A stretch of 64,000 nt of DNA, from the NCBI RefSeq assembly GCF_002939885.1, contig NZ_MDED01000010.1, positions 1 to 64,000 on the forward strand. Direction: 5' to 3'. A model generated the notes under the pieces. The model saw nothing but the letters and a program-made list of their open reading frames with translations. It searched no databases and was not told the origin of the DNA. A program made the position numbers and the translations under genes. Shown here piece after piece: positions 1 through 7,304 of the stretch (position 1 is its first letter; every line of letters begins with the position of its first letter). This DNA is from Xanthomonas cucurbitae (GTDB lineage: Bacteria > Pseudomonadota > Gammaproteobacteria > Xanthomonadales > Xanthomonadaceae).

Positions 1-98
1 CGCGTCGCCAAAGCTCAGTTGCATCGAAATCGTCCGCTTGGATCGTCGGTCAATTGTCGCAGATCAGGCTGCTTTGTTCAGAGCGTCCTTAACGGGAT
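1..98. other. Leader-distal flank (trailer) of the CRISPR array
   Basis: These 98 bases precede the leader-distal terminal repeat, so they lie downstream of the array in its direction of transcription (minus strand). I see no further repeat, not even a degenerate one. A short AGCTCAG match near base 13 is only 7 nt long and I treat it as chance. No gene is visible. What lies beyond base 1 cannot be seen. Confidence 0.5.
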
Positions 99-2831
99 TT
101 TCTGAGCTGCCTACGCGGCAGTGAACATCGCGCACTCGCCAAGCGCCGCAACGTCCGTTTTCTGAGCTGCCTACGCGGCAGTGAACTGGATTGTGCATGT
201 TGGTCGGGCAGCCCGGATTTTCTGAGCTGCCTACGCGGCAGTGAACAGAAACCAGTCACCACGATATTTTTCGTGTGTTTTTCTGAGCTGCCTACGCGGC
301 AGTGAACGCCCGGATGGCTATCCCATGCGCCTAAATTTAGTTTCTGAGCTGCCTACGCGGCAGTGAACTCTCGATATAAGGGCGATGAGGTGGCCGTTAA
401 TTTCTGAGCTGCCTACGCGGCAGTGAACTATTTGGAACATTCGTATCGCTATTAAGTGATTTTCTGAGCTGCCTACGCGGCAGTGAACGTTCGCGGCGCA
501 CGGATCAAGGCCACCGCAGCTTTCTGAGCTGCCTACGCGGCAGTGAACCTGAAGGGGATGATTGCCGAGTACTTCACAAATTTCTGAGCTGCCTACGCGG
601 CAGTGAACTGAGGTAGGACATTGTTAGCTTCCTTTGGATTTTTCTGAGCTGCCTACGCGGCAGTGAACTGCGAGCGTGCTATGAGCAGGCCGCTTGCGAT
701 TTTCTGAGCTGCCTACGCGGCAGTGAACGATTTTGAATGATGCTGCATTTTTGCTGGGAGTTTCTGAGCTGCCTACGCGGCAGTGAACGGTTCCTGCGAC
801 ATAGCGGGTGCGTCCTTTGGTTTCTGAGCTGCCTACGCGGCAGTGAACCGACGGCCGCCGGCTTCGATCTTTCGCGCTTCTTTCTGAGCTGCCTACGCGG
901 CAGTGAACGCATCGCGTGCTTGAGCGAGGAATCCGCTAATTTTCTGAGCTGCCTACGCGGCAGTGAACATGAGAATGGGGATATCGTGGAGACGGTGGGG
1001 TTTCTGAGCTGCCTACGCGGCAGTGAACACATGATCGCCTCATCCGCTTCCGGCGGGCTTTTTCTGAGCTGCCTACGCGGCAGTGAACATGCTGGATAGG
1101 TTCTCGGCCTGCTGGTTCTCTTTCTGAGCTGCCTACGCGGCAGTGAACATCTGCTTCATGGCCTGTCGCAGCTTGTTGACTTTCTGAGCTGCCTACGCGG
1201 CAGTGAACTGCAGGATGCGCGGATACACGCATGTGGACCCTTTCTGAGCTGCCTACGCGGCAGTGAACTCGACGCAAGTCATGTTCCCGCTGAACGGGTC
1301 TTTCTGAGCTGCCTACGCGGCAGTGAACTTAGCTTGCAGGCAAGGCGCATGGTAGCAAGCTTTCTGAGCTGCCTACGCGGCAGTGAACAGTGGGCGGAAA
1401 GCAACCTTCGCATCCCTGCCTTTCTGAGCTGCCTACGCGGCAGTGAACACCCTTCAGCGTCGGCGTGCTGATTTCCATCATTTCTGAGCTGCCTACGCGG
1501 CAGTGAACGACACTTCAGGTTCGGGGGCAGCGGCCGGCTCTTTCTGAGCTGCCTACGCGGCAGTGAACCTGCGTGTACCCGCTTGTGCCGCCGGTATCCA
1601 GTTTCTGAGCTGCCTACGCGGCAGTGAACGGATGCCCGGTGTAAAGGTCGGAGCCGGTAAGTTTCTGAGCTGCCTACGCGGCAGTGAACCGGGCCGGCGT
1701 GGACAAAGAGCAGCTGCATAATTTCTGAGCTGCCTACGCGGCAGTGAACGAGCACGAGGCCGCCGCCAAGCACATGCTGCTTTTCTGAGCTGCCTACGCG
1801 GCAGTGAACCAACATCATCTTGGGGATACCGGCCCGGCATCTTTCTGAGCTGCCTACGCGGCAGTGAACCGGGTCGTTTCATCCCACTGGTGCCGGTCTG
1901 GTTTCTGAGCTGCCTACGCGGCAGTGAACGCGCCTCAACTTTTCCTCGGAGTTTTCCTGATTTTCTGAGCTGCCTACGCGGCAGTGAACGCGCTCTCGCA
2001 ATGCCGAGCGCATGAAGGTCTTTTCTGAGCTGCCTACGCGGCAGTGAACCCAGCGACGGCGCTGAACCTGGTGCGCGGCATTTTCTGAGCTGCCTACGCG
2101 GCAGTGAACTCGATTCTGCTGGAGCCATGAACGGGCTGTATTTTCTGAGCTGCCTACGCGGCAGTGAACGCTTACTCCCGTAAAGCTGCCCTCGCCGACC
2201 ATTTCTGAGCTGCCTACGCGGCAGTGAACCCGGCTCTCCGCCATTCTCCAGCGCTGCGTCCTTTCTGAGCTGCCTACGCGGCAGTGAACTGCGCGGTACA
2301 GGCAGCATTGGGTCCGTAAAATTTCTGAGCTGCCTACGCGGCAGTGAACGCGAACCACTCGGGCGCAGGCGTAGACTCCACTTTTCTGAGCTGCCTACGC
2401 GGCAGTGAACAGTGCGGAAGGAAGGGTCAGGCTACCGAGTTTTTTCTGAGCTGCCTACGCGGCAGTGAACATCAGAGTGGAAAGTAAAATCAGATTTCCC
2501 CGTTTCTGAGCTGCCTACGCGGCAGTGAACATGTCGCACGAAGCCATGATCGAATCACTCATTTTCTGAGCTGCCTACGCGGCAGTGAACGGCAACCGTT
2601 TCGCACCCATGCGTCTACAGTCTTTCTGAGCTGCCTACGCGGCAGTGAACAATCCATTCGCCCTCGCGGACGGCGGCCACGCGTTTCTGAGCTGCCTACG
2701 CGGCAGTGAACTGGAGCTGCGCCGGTGTCGCCGAGATCGAGCCTTTCTGAGCTGCCTACGCGGCAGTGAACGTGACGAAGGTTGTTGCATTACGTGTGTA
2801 AGTTTTCTGAGCTGCCTACGCGGCAGTGAAC
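99..2831 (-). CRISPR. Type I-F CRISPR array, 46 repeats and 45 spacers
   Basis: A 28-bp direct repeat begins at 99, 159, 219, 280, then every 60 bp from 341 to 1541, every 60 bp from 1602 to 2322, then 2383-2623, and finally 2684, 2744 and 2804. By eye all 46 copies are identical, including the leader-distal one. Forty spacers are 32 bp and five are 33 bp (247-279, 308-340, 1569-1601, 2350-2382, 2651-2683). On the minus strand the repeat starts GTTCACTGCCGCGTAGGCAG and ends CTCAGAAA. That is the type I-F form: a five-bp hairpin (CTGCC/GGCAG) cut by Csy4 just after its 3' arm, leaving an 8-nt 5' handle. Orientation follows the repeat and the cas genes, so the newest spacer should be the one at 2772-2803. 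No duplicated spacer was noticed. Protospacer identities are unknown without a search. Confidence 0.99.
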
Positions 2832-2878
2832 AAGAGAAGGTTCTCTTCAATGCATTGATAAATAAGACAATACTGACG
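2832..2878 (-). promoter_or_regulatory. CRISPR leader, AT-rich, with a flush palindrome
   Basis: This 47-bp AT-rich stretch separates the terminator of the csy operon from the first (leader-proximal) repeat and must hold the array promoter and the integration-guiding leader end. The 16 bases touching the repeat (2832-2847) form a perfect inverted repeat, AAGAGAA-GG-TTCTCTT. TATTGT (2867-2872) and TATTTA (2858-2863) on the minus strand are possible -10 elements, but neither has a convincing -35. Type I-F leaders are known to bind IHF during spacer acquisition; I do not claim an IHF site here. Confidence 0.65.
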
Positions 2879-2914
2879 AAAAAGAGCAGGCACCCTTTCC
2901 TTCAGGGTGCCTGC
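2879..2914 (-). terminator. Intrinsic terminator of the csy operon
   Basis: Read on the minus strand, an 11-bp perfect GC-rich stem (arms 2904-2914 and 2886-2896, loop 7 nt) is followed at once by TCTTTTTC. This is a textbook rho-independent terminator. It lies 46 bp after the cas6f stop and just before the leader, so the array probably has its own promoter instead of being read through from the cas genes. Confidence 0.9.
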
Positions 2915-2960
2915 TAAGTGACTGATTCTTAAGAAGGCCGCATGCTTACCGAAAAAAGGG

Positions 2961-3527
2961 TCAGAACCAGGGTACGGTCGCTTCCTGGCTCAGGCCATAG
3001 CTGCTGAAACTGCCGTCTTTGGGTTTAGGTAGTAGGGGGCCATGGCAGATGAAGAGCGGGAATGATGCTTGGCCGGTACTACGGCTGCCCAGCGTCACGA
3101 ACGGGAGCCACAACTGTTCGGCTGTCGTGTCCGGGATGCGTTGGGTCGCTGTTTCGGCATCGATCCCGTGACGCCGCATGGCACGACGTCGCAGGCGCGA
3201 TGGGCTGCTTTTGGCCTGAACCCGTGTGACCTGCCGGTAAGAGGGACTGGCCGCAACAGCAGTGATACTCGAGACCAGCAGGTGATCGCGCATGCCGTGC
3301 AGCCAGGGACTTGCCATCACTGTCTGCAAAGCGGCCTGTTGTCCGTGCAGACGCAGGTGGCTACCTAGAGTCGGTTTGCGTGCGTCATGGCCTGGAAAGC
3401 TGACTCCGATGTCCTGGCGTTGCTGTTGTGCCAATACTCGGTGCAGACGTGTGTACAAGCCACTGAGCAGTTGGTGCGGTGCCAACTCCGAGTCTGGACG
3501 AAGGTGAAGGTCCACGTAGTGGTCCAT
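2961..3527 (-). CDS. cas6f: CRISPR endoribonuclease Cas6f/Csy4
   Basis: This protein of 188 residues (Pseudomonas Csy4 has 187) cuts pre-crRNA at the base of each repeat hairpin and stays bound to the crRNA 3' end in the Csy surveillance complex. It starts MDHYVDLHLRPD, as the family does, and the catalytic His29 is present in YTRLHRVL. The arginine-rich RNA-binding helix is visible as RVQAKSSPSRLRRRAMRRH (about residues 100-120), followed by RIPDT, the SRSTGQ segment with the partner serine, and the family C-terminus VPWF. The start was set at the MDHY methionine; the frame is open further upstream, but that extension overlaps csy3 and is not family-like. It sits 4 bp after csy3, and an intrinsic terminator follows. 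Confidence 0.97.
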   Translation of the reverse strand: MDHYVDLHLRPDSELAPHQLLSGLYTRLHRVLAQQQRQDIGVSFPGHDARKPTLGSHLRLHGQQAALQTVMASPWLHGMRDHLLVSSITAVAASPSYRQVTRVQAKSSPSRLRRRAMRRHGIDAETATQRIPDTTAEQLWLPFVTLGSRSTGQASFPLFICHGPLLPKPKDGSFSSYGLSQEATVPWF

Positions 3528-3531
3528 GGTC

Positions 3532-4569
3532 TCAGCCCGCATCGCCAAAGACGCCGCCACGAATCAGTGTTGCGATCACGAAGTGCTGCTGGTCCGGCTC
3601 CGGTTGCTTGTCCTTGAGTACCCAACCATCGAGCAGATTGTAGAAATCCTGCTTGGCCTTGGGTTGTCGGTAGGCTTTGCCTTGCGTGGTCACCGAGCCG
3701 TAGGGCTCTACGGCGATCGGACCATTTTTTTCGGCCTCCGGGTACCATGTGTCGATGGTGCGCAGTGCGTTGCCGATCTTCTGCGAATGGATCGCGGCCA
3801 CTGCATTGTCGCCGTGGCCAACGGCATAGAGCGTCTTGCTCTTCTTGCTGCTGCCCTTGTCCAGAATGAGTTCCTGCGAGGGAAATACTTCCTGGCCCGC
3901 TCCCACACGCACGAACGCGGTGACTTGCAGCAGCAGGTGTGCACTGCCTGCCAGCGCAGTGGCGATCAGTGCGGAAAGTGCTGCCAGGTCCGCAGCTTCG
4001 GCGGGAGGCGCCTGCAAATCGCGCAATGAGTGGTCGTGCGCCTGAAACGTCCAGTGCGCGGCAGGCGCACCGTTCTTCAGATGTGCAACCTGTACCTCCA
4101 CCTGCTCGGCACCAATCCGGTTGCGCCATAGAAAACGTCCGTTGGCCAGATTGGCCGCGTAGCGCCGCGCCAACGTGTCGAAGCCGTGCTGTTGCACGTA
4201 GCCAGCAACGGTGGCGGCCAGTTTGTTGCGGTAGTCGGTATCGTTGCAGGCCGAGGGCGTGCCGGTACCACCAAGCACGCGCAGCGTAAATTGTACTTTT
4301 AGCGTATCTGCATCTAGCGGCAGTGCGGCTACGTCCACGGTCTGCAGGTTGGGATTTTCGATTTGCGCATCAAGCTTTGCAGGGTCTTGGTCTTTGGTCT
4401 TGAGTCGATTGGAAATCGTGCCACGCACGGATTTTTCGCGCAGCTTCACGGGTTGCCAGTCGGCGGGTGCCGCGCGTGCTGCCCAGGCGCCGGAAAACAG
4501 CAGCGCGTCGGAGGGGTCGAGCTTGCGCTCGAAGGCGAGAACGGAGGCGGTCTTGAGTTCGGTTGCCAT
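3532..4569 (-). CDS. csy3: Csy3 (Cas7f), crRNA backbone subunit
   Basis: This 345-residue protein is the type I-F Cas7 subunit. Six copies coat the spacer part of a normal 32-nt crRNA and form the backbone of the Csy (Cascade) complex. The sequence starts [17 protein letters not shown] and ends with GGVFGDAG. The middle carries the family segments DALLFSGAW and GTISNRLK. An AAGGAAT ribosome-binding site lies about 7 bp before the ATG; the frame is open far upstream but overlaps csy2. It is the third gene of csy1-csy2-csy3-cas6f, 22 bp after csy2. In this locus its copy number per complex matters, because the degenerate mini-CRISPR at 7220-7295 would give a spacer 12 nt shorter than normal and so a shorter backbone. 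Confidence 0.96.
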   Translation of the reverse strand: MATELKTASVLAFERKLDPSDALLFSGAWAARAAPADWQPVKLREKSVRGTISNRLKTKDQDPAKLDAQIENPNLQTVDVAALPLDADTLKVQFTLRVLGGTGTPSACNDTDYRNKLAATVAGYVQQHGFDTLARRYAANLANGRFLWRNRIGAEQVEVQVAHLKNGAPAAHWTFQAHDHSLRDLQAPPAEAADLAALSALIATALAGSAHLLLQVTAFVRVGAGQEVFPSQELILDKGSSKKSKTLYAVGHGDNAVAAIHSQKIGNALRTIDTWYPEAEKNGPIAVEPYGSVTTQGKAYRQPKAKQDFYNLLDGWVLKDKQPEPDQQHFVIATLIRGGVFGDAG

Positions 4570-4591
4570 GCTGGAATTCCTTGTCGTGAGG

Positions 4592-5605
4592 TCAGTCGAG
4601 AAAGTAGTTGAAATCAAGCGAGTCATCTTCAATGTGTGCCGCAGCGAAATCGTTGCGGCAGCGATACAACCCCCGATCCGGTTCGCTGCCGGGGTACCAG
4701 AGCAACTGCTGCGGCGTGTCCAGGCGGTGCGGGCTGATCCACTGGCCGAGCGAGTACAGGCTCTCGACGAAGCGGAATGCAGTGGTCGTGTCGCGCGCGT
4801 TGGCAATACTGTCCGGTGCCTGCAGTTCACACAGGGCGCCATAGCCCACCGGAATCGGCACGGTCCAGCCACGCCCTGTGCGGTCATGGCGCCATCCGGG
4901 GGTGTCGTCCGGGGTGTCCTGGCCCTGGTGGTAGCGCCAGTTGACGCGTGCCAGCGACAGCCAGGCATCCAGCCCGGTGGCATCGGGAGCGGTGGCCCGC
5001 AGCTCGGCCAGGCGGGTGTCGAGCAGGTCGGCCCGTTCCACCAGCGCAAAGCCCGGCAGCAGACGCGTGCGTGCCTTGCGGAACTGCGCCGCGCGGTCGT
5101 CTTCGGTGCCAGTCAGATCCAGTGTCCACGGTTGATAGCGATGCCTCCAGGCGTCGGCCGGTGGCCGCAGGCTGCCACCGGCGATGCGCATGCCGGCGAG
5201 CAACCCGGCCACCGTCGCCGTTTCGGCCTGGTGTGCCTGCGGCTGGTCTTTCCAGCGTTGGCTGTTCACCGCCAGCACCAGACTCAGTTCCAGGTGGATA
5301 CGGCCTTCTTCGACGATGGCGGCGGTCTTGCCATCCTCGTCGACCGGGTTGCGGGTCAGGTGAAACGCCTTGACGAAGCTGCTATCGGTGACCTGCTCCT
5401 GATGATCGTGGCAAACCGTGCCAATGGCCTGGAAGGTCAGCTCCAGGCCGGCGGCGTGAACCTTCCGTTGCAGCGCCCACATCACGCCCAGCAACGCAGT
5501 CATGGAGGGAAAGCCATGGGTCAGCGGGCTGGAAACGGCATTGGCGTTGTGGACGCGCAGATGCGGGATCACCAAGAGATGACTGAATGTCGGGCACTGG
5601 TTCAT
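4592..5605 (-). CDS. csy2: Csy2 (Cas5f), Csy complex tail subunit
   Basis: This 337-residue protein is the type I-F Cas5 subunit, which pairs with Csy1 to cap the crRNA 5' handle and help read the PAM. It starts [23 protein letters not shown], matching the family N-terminus, followed by the segment [16 protein letters not shown]. Its ATG overlaps the csy1 TGA by four bases (ATGA, 5602-5605), which shows translational coupling and fixes the start although the frame is open further upstream. The C-terminus is rich in aromatic and acidic residues (LDFNYFLD). Confidence 0.96.
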   Translation of the reverse strand: MNQCPTFSHLLVIPHLRVHNANAVSSPLTHGFPSMTALLGVMWALQRKVHAAGLELTFQAIGTVCHDHQEQVTDSSFVKAFHLTRNPVDEDGKTAAIVEEGRIHLELSLVLAVNSQRWKDQPQAHQAETATVAGLLAGMRIAGGSLRPPADAWRHRYQPWTLDLTGTEDDRAAQFRKARTRLLPGFALVERADLLDTRLAELRATAPDATGLDAWLSLARVNWRYHQGQDTPDDTPGWRHDRTGRGWTVPIPVGYGALCELQAPDSIANARDTTTAFRFVESLYSLGQWISPHRLDTPQQLLWYPGSEPDRGLYRCRNDFAAAHIEDDSLDFNYFLD

Positions 5606-6957
5606 GGCCGGGCTCCGCCAGGCGCACGCCGTTGCAAGGGCACCGGCCAAGCCGCCTCGACGATGGCCTGTTTTGCCCAATGTCGGTACTCGCTGTCGCC
5701 GATACCCGTCAGCCCTGCCTTGCGCAGTTGTGCACTGATCCAGTTGGCAAAGCGGCCTGCCACCTGGTCTGGCCAGTCGCCAAACAGATAGGCCGCGTTG
5801 AACGCTTCGTCGTCCTGCGTCCATTGCCCATGTTGCGGATCGTGGCGGATCGGCAATTCGGTGCGCTCCGGGTCAAGCCACAATTGTTCGTCCAATGGCA
5901 GCATGCAGTCGGCATCACGGGTCCAGCCGGGTGCGAGGCTGGCCTGGGTTTGCGCAGCAAAGACGGTCAACTGTGCACCGAGCTCCTGCGCAATACGGTC
6001 ACGGGTCTGGCGCGTCCTGTCGTTAGCGGGGGGAGCGCCACGCAGGAAGTCTGCAAGCGCCTTCATGATCGCGCGCACCTCCTTACCGTAGCCAAACCGC
6101 TCCATCGCCGACTCGCTCTTCAGCAGACTGCGTGGATGGTCATGCGCCCAGCTCGGCGGCAGCGAGGCCAGCAGGTAGTTCACGCCGCCGCGTTCGCTGT
6201 TGAGCTGGGAAATATTCTGCGGTTTGGTACCGCCGAGCTTGCGGGCGACCAAGTTGCGGTAATCGCGGTAGTCGTCGGCATGCGCTTGCCTGGCGCGGTG
6301 CGCCTGACGGGCCAGCTTATTGCGTTCGCCAAAACGGGCATCCTGGATATCGGCGTGCACCACCTGTGCCAGCGTGCTGGAGAACATTGGCTGCAACAGG
6401 TGGTAGTGCGTGTCGTCGGTCGGCTCTTCGCCGACAAGCCAGTAGACCTGCTTGGCCATCGCATGCGAACTCAGCTGCGGCTCGCTGCTGACAAGCGTGC
6501 CGAACGCCTGCATCCAGCCGGTGGCAACCTTGGTATCGGCATGCAGCGCAGCCCGCAGATCACTGTCGCCGGTCTGCATCCACGCCAACAGACCCTGGCC
6601 ATCGACCTCGACCTTGAGGAACTTGAACACGTCCAGCGCAGCGGCATTGCCCACCACGTCCGGCGTATAGCCGCTGCCCAACAGGTGGCTGCCAACCTCG
6701 GCATGCCGCGGCAGGCTATCAGGTGGCACATGCAGGCTACTGCCACGCGCATCGGGGTGGGTGGCCTTGAGCACATGGGTGACGGCATGGATCTGCCCAA
6801 CCCGACGCGCCGCATCGGCCAACCAGGTGGTGTAGTCGTATTTCGTCGCCGCGCCGGCCTCGTCTTTGCCGTCCTTCAGCTTGGCCAAGCGCCGGGCTTC
6901 GATAAAGTCGGCGATGGCGGAGCGGAAGCGTTGTGAACGCTCCGAGACTTCAGTCAT
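5602..6957 (-). CDS. csy1: Csy1 (Cas8f), large subunit and PAM sensor
   Basis: This 451-residue protein is the type I-F large subunit, which recognises the double-stranded CC PAM and starts DNA unwinding. No catalytic motif is expected; the call rests on family-like stretches such as SERSQRFRSAIADFIEARR at the N-terminus, GGTKPQNISQLNSERGG in the middle and the C-terminal helical part, and on its place directly before csy2. The ATG at 6957 is preceded by GGAAGGACT; a TTG in frame at 6981 is less likely. It is the first csy gene. The 347 bp before it hold a mini-ORF, hairpins and a mini-CRISPR aimed at a site 247 bp upstream, so its expression is likely controlled there. Confidence 0.96.
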   Translation of the reverse strand: MTEVSERSQRFRSAIADFIEARRLAKLKDGKDEAGAATKYDYTTWLADAARRVGQIHAVTHVLKATHPDARGSSLHVPPDSLPRHAEVGSHLLGSGYTPDVVGNAAALDVFKFLKVEVDGQGLLAWMQTGDSDLRAALHADTKVATGWMQAFGTLVSSEPQLSSHAMAKQVYWLVGEEPTDDTHYHLLQPMFSSTLAQVVHADIQDARFGERNKLARQAHRARQAHADDYRDYRNLVARKLGGTKPQNISQLNSERGGVNYLLASLPPSWAHDHPRSLLKSESAMERFGYGKEVRAIMKALADFLRGAPPANDRTRQTRDRIAQELGAQLTVFAAQTQASLAPGWTRDADCMLPLDEQLWLDPERTELPIRHDPQHGQWTQDDEAFNAAYLFGDWPDQVAGRFANWISAQLRKAGLTGIGDSEYRHWAKQAIVEAAWPVPLQRRAPGGARP

Positions 6958-7005
6958 ATGGGAGTCCTTCCGTTGGCCCAAATTGGATCAGCCATGTAGA
7001 CTCGC

Positions 7006-7024
7006 GCCCAGCAACTTGCTGGGC
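7006..7024. repeat. Perfect 19-bp palindrome in the csy1 leader
   Basis: GCCCAGCAA-C-TTGCTGGGC is a perfect palindrome around base 7015. On the minus strand RNA it can fold as a 7-bp stem with a 5-nt loop. It lies about 49 bp before csy1 and 32 bp after the mini-ORF stop. It has no U-tract, so it is not an intrinsic terminator. It could be an operator or a structured part of the csy1 5' leader. Confidence 0.6.
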
Positions 7025-7034
7025 GGGAGATGGT

Positions 7035-7059
7035 CTGGGGGAAACGTAGTTCCCCTCAG
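7035..7059 (-). repeat. Hairpin overlapping the mini-ORF stop codon
   Basis: On the minus strand, CTGAGGGGAA and TTTCCCCCAG pair over ten positions with one A-C mismatch, closing a small loop. The 5' arm covers the last codons and the TGA of the ten-codon ORF at 7056-7088. A ribosome held on the rare TTA-AGA codons just upstream would therefore affect whether this hairpin forms. No U-tract follows. Confidence 0.6.
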
Positions 7060-7088
7060 ACTCTTAAGAGCAGACGAACGCTATTCAT
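7056..7088 (-). other. Ten-codon mini-ORF with strong RBS and rare codons (CreT-like or leader peptide)
   Basis: On the minus strand AAGGAGG (7093-7099), a near-perfect Shine-Dalgarno sequence, stands 4 nt before an ATG. The ORF encodes MNSVRLLLRV and stops with TGA. Codons 8 and 9 are TTA and AGA, the rarest leucine and arginine codons in this GC-rich genome. The ORF lies between the putative guide-repressed promoter (about 7203-7231) and csy1, among strong hairpins. In CreTA modules next to type I cas genes, CreT toxins are tiny RNAs with a strong ribosome-binding site and rare codons that trap a scarce tRNA, silenced by a Cascade guide (CreA). The likeness is striking but is inference. The alternative is a leader peptide that attenuates or buffers csy1 expression. 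No homologue is known to me for this exact sequence. Confidence 0.4.
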
Positions 7089-7141
7089 CCTGCCTCCTTG
7101 GACTTTCAGGGCTGGTGCTAGCCAGCAAGGTGTCGAGACGG

Positions 7142-7170
7142 CCGGATCACCGCTCGCAACGGTGATCCGG
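7142..7170. repeat. 11-bp perfect stem-loop upstream of the mini-ORF
   Basis: CCGGATCACCG and CGGTGATCCGG form a perfect 11-bp stem with a 7-nt loop. No run of T follows on either strand, so it is not a standard terminator. It would be in the 5' leader of a minus-strand transcript starting near 7195, between the putative promoter and the mini-ORF. It may stabilise the transcript or be a protein-binding dyad. Confidence 0.6.
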
Positions 7171-7202
7171 TCTACATAGGCTAACTCGTGATTTTTGAAT
7201 TG

Positions 7203-7231
7203 TCCATAGTTGCCGAAACTTCAACTGTCGA
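7203..7231 (-). promoter_or_regulatory. Candidate promoter toward csy1, overlapping the guide target
   Basis: On the minus strand TCGACA (7226-7231, five of six matches to the -35 consensus) and TATGGA (7203-7208, a weak -10) stand 17 bp apart. The sequence matched by the mini-CRISPR spacer (7206-7225) fills nearly all of the space between them. The -10 is poor, so the exact promoter is uncertain; what is clear is that a Csy complex bound here would block transcription coming toward csy1. Confidence 0.35.
7204..7225 (+). promoter_or_regulatory. PAM (CC) plus protospacer-like target of the mini-CRISPR guide
   Basis: Bases 7204-7205 are CC, the type I-F PAM in the right place (immediately 5' of the protospacer on the non-target strand). 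Bases 7206-7225 match the mini-CRISPR spacer (7248-7267) at 16 of 20 positions. The mismatches are at positions 6, 9, 12 and 18. In type I surveillance complexes every sixth guide base is flipped out and not read, so only the position-9 mismatch should count. The first five seed bases match, and identity ends exactly where the spacer ends. Confidence 0.8.
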
Positions 7232-7295
7232 GAAGACAGCTCAGAAAATAGTGGCAGAGACTTCTACATGCACTGCCGCACAGGCAGCCCGGGCA
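7220..7295 (+). CRISPR. Degenerate two-repeat mini-CRISPR encoding a crRNA-like regulatory guide
   Basis: Two diverged copies of the array repeat flank a 20-nt spacer on the plus strand, opposite to the cas genes. Repeat 1 (7220-7247) matches 21 of 28 bases and repeat 2 (7268-7295) matches 20 of 28. Repeat 1 changes the Csy4 stem from CTGCC/GGCAG to CTGTC/GACAG, a compensatory pair change that keeps the 5-bp stem with a 5-nt loop, and it keeps the 8-nt handle CTCAGAAA exactly. Repeat 2 keeps the stem CTGCC/GGCAG exactly but has lost its own 3' handle, which is not needed after the last spacer. Csy4 processing would give a 48-nt RNA (7240-7287): handle, 20-nt spacer, 3' hairpin. Known relatives in concept are the CreA and CreR guides of other type I systems, which repress promoters without cleavage. 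A possible origin is tandem duplication, because 7206-7247 and 7248-7295 look like two adjacent diverged units. Confidence 0.85.
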
Positions 7296-7304
7296 GGGAT
7301 GCCC

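Noticed and set aside
1-98. A further degenerate repeat at the leader-distal end
   Set aside because: Only 7-nt matches were found.
679-2850. Several long reading frames inside the array (proteins with repeated SLPRRQLR, VHCRVGSSE or FLSCLRGSE)
   Set aside because: They are translations of the 28-bp CRISPR repeat in frames that stay open because of the regular 60-bp period.
3365-4129. Minus-strand frame of 254 codons in the csy region, and plus-strand frames over csy2 and csy1
   Set aside because: They overlap well-recognised csy genes in other frames and show high-GC shadow composition (Arg/Ala/Pro-rich, no family likeness).
7142-7170. Strong hairpin as terminator of cas1-cas2-3
   Set aside because: It lies 135 bp past the cas2-3 stop, beyond the mini-CRISPR, and no T-run follows on either strand.
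7220-7295. Degenerate repeats as a decayed end of the main array
   Set aside because: They are on the opposite strand and 4.4 kb away. The Csy4 stem is kept by paired changes, the handle is exact and the spacer matches a PAM-bearing neighbour, which decay does not explain.
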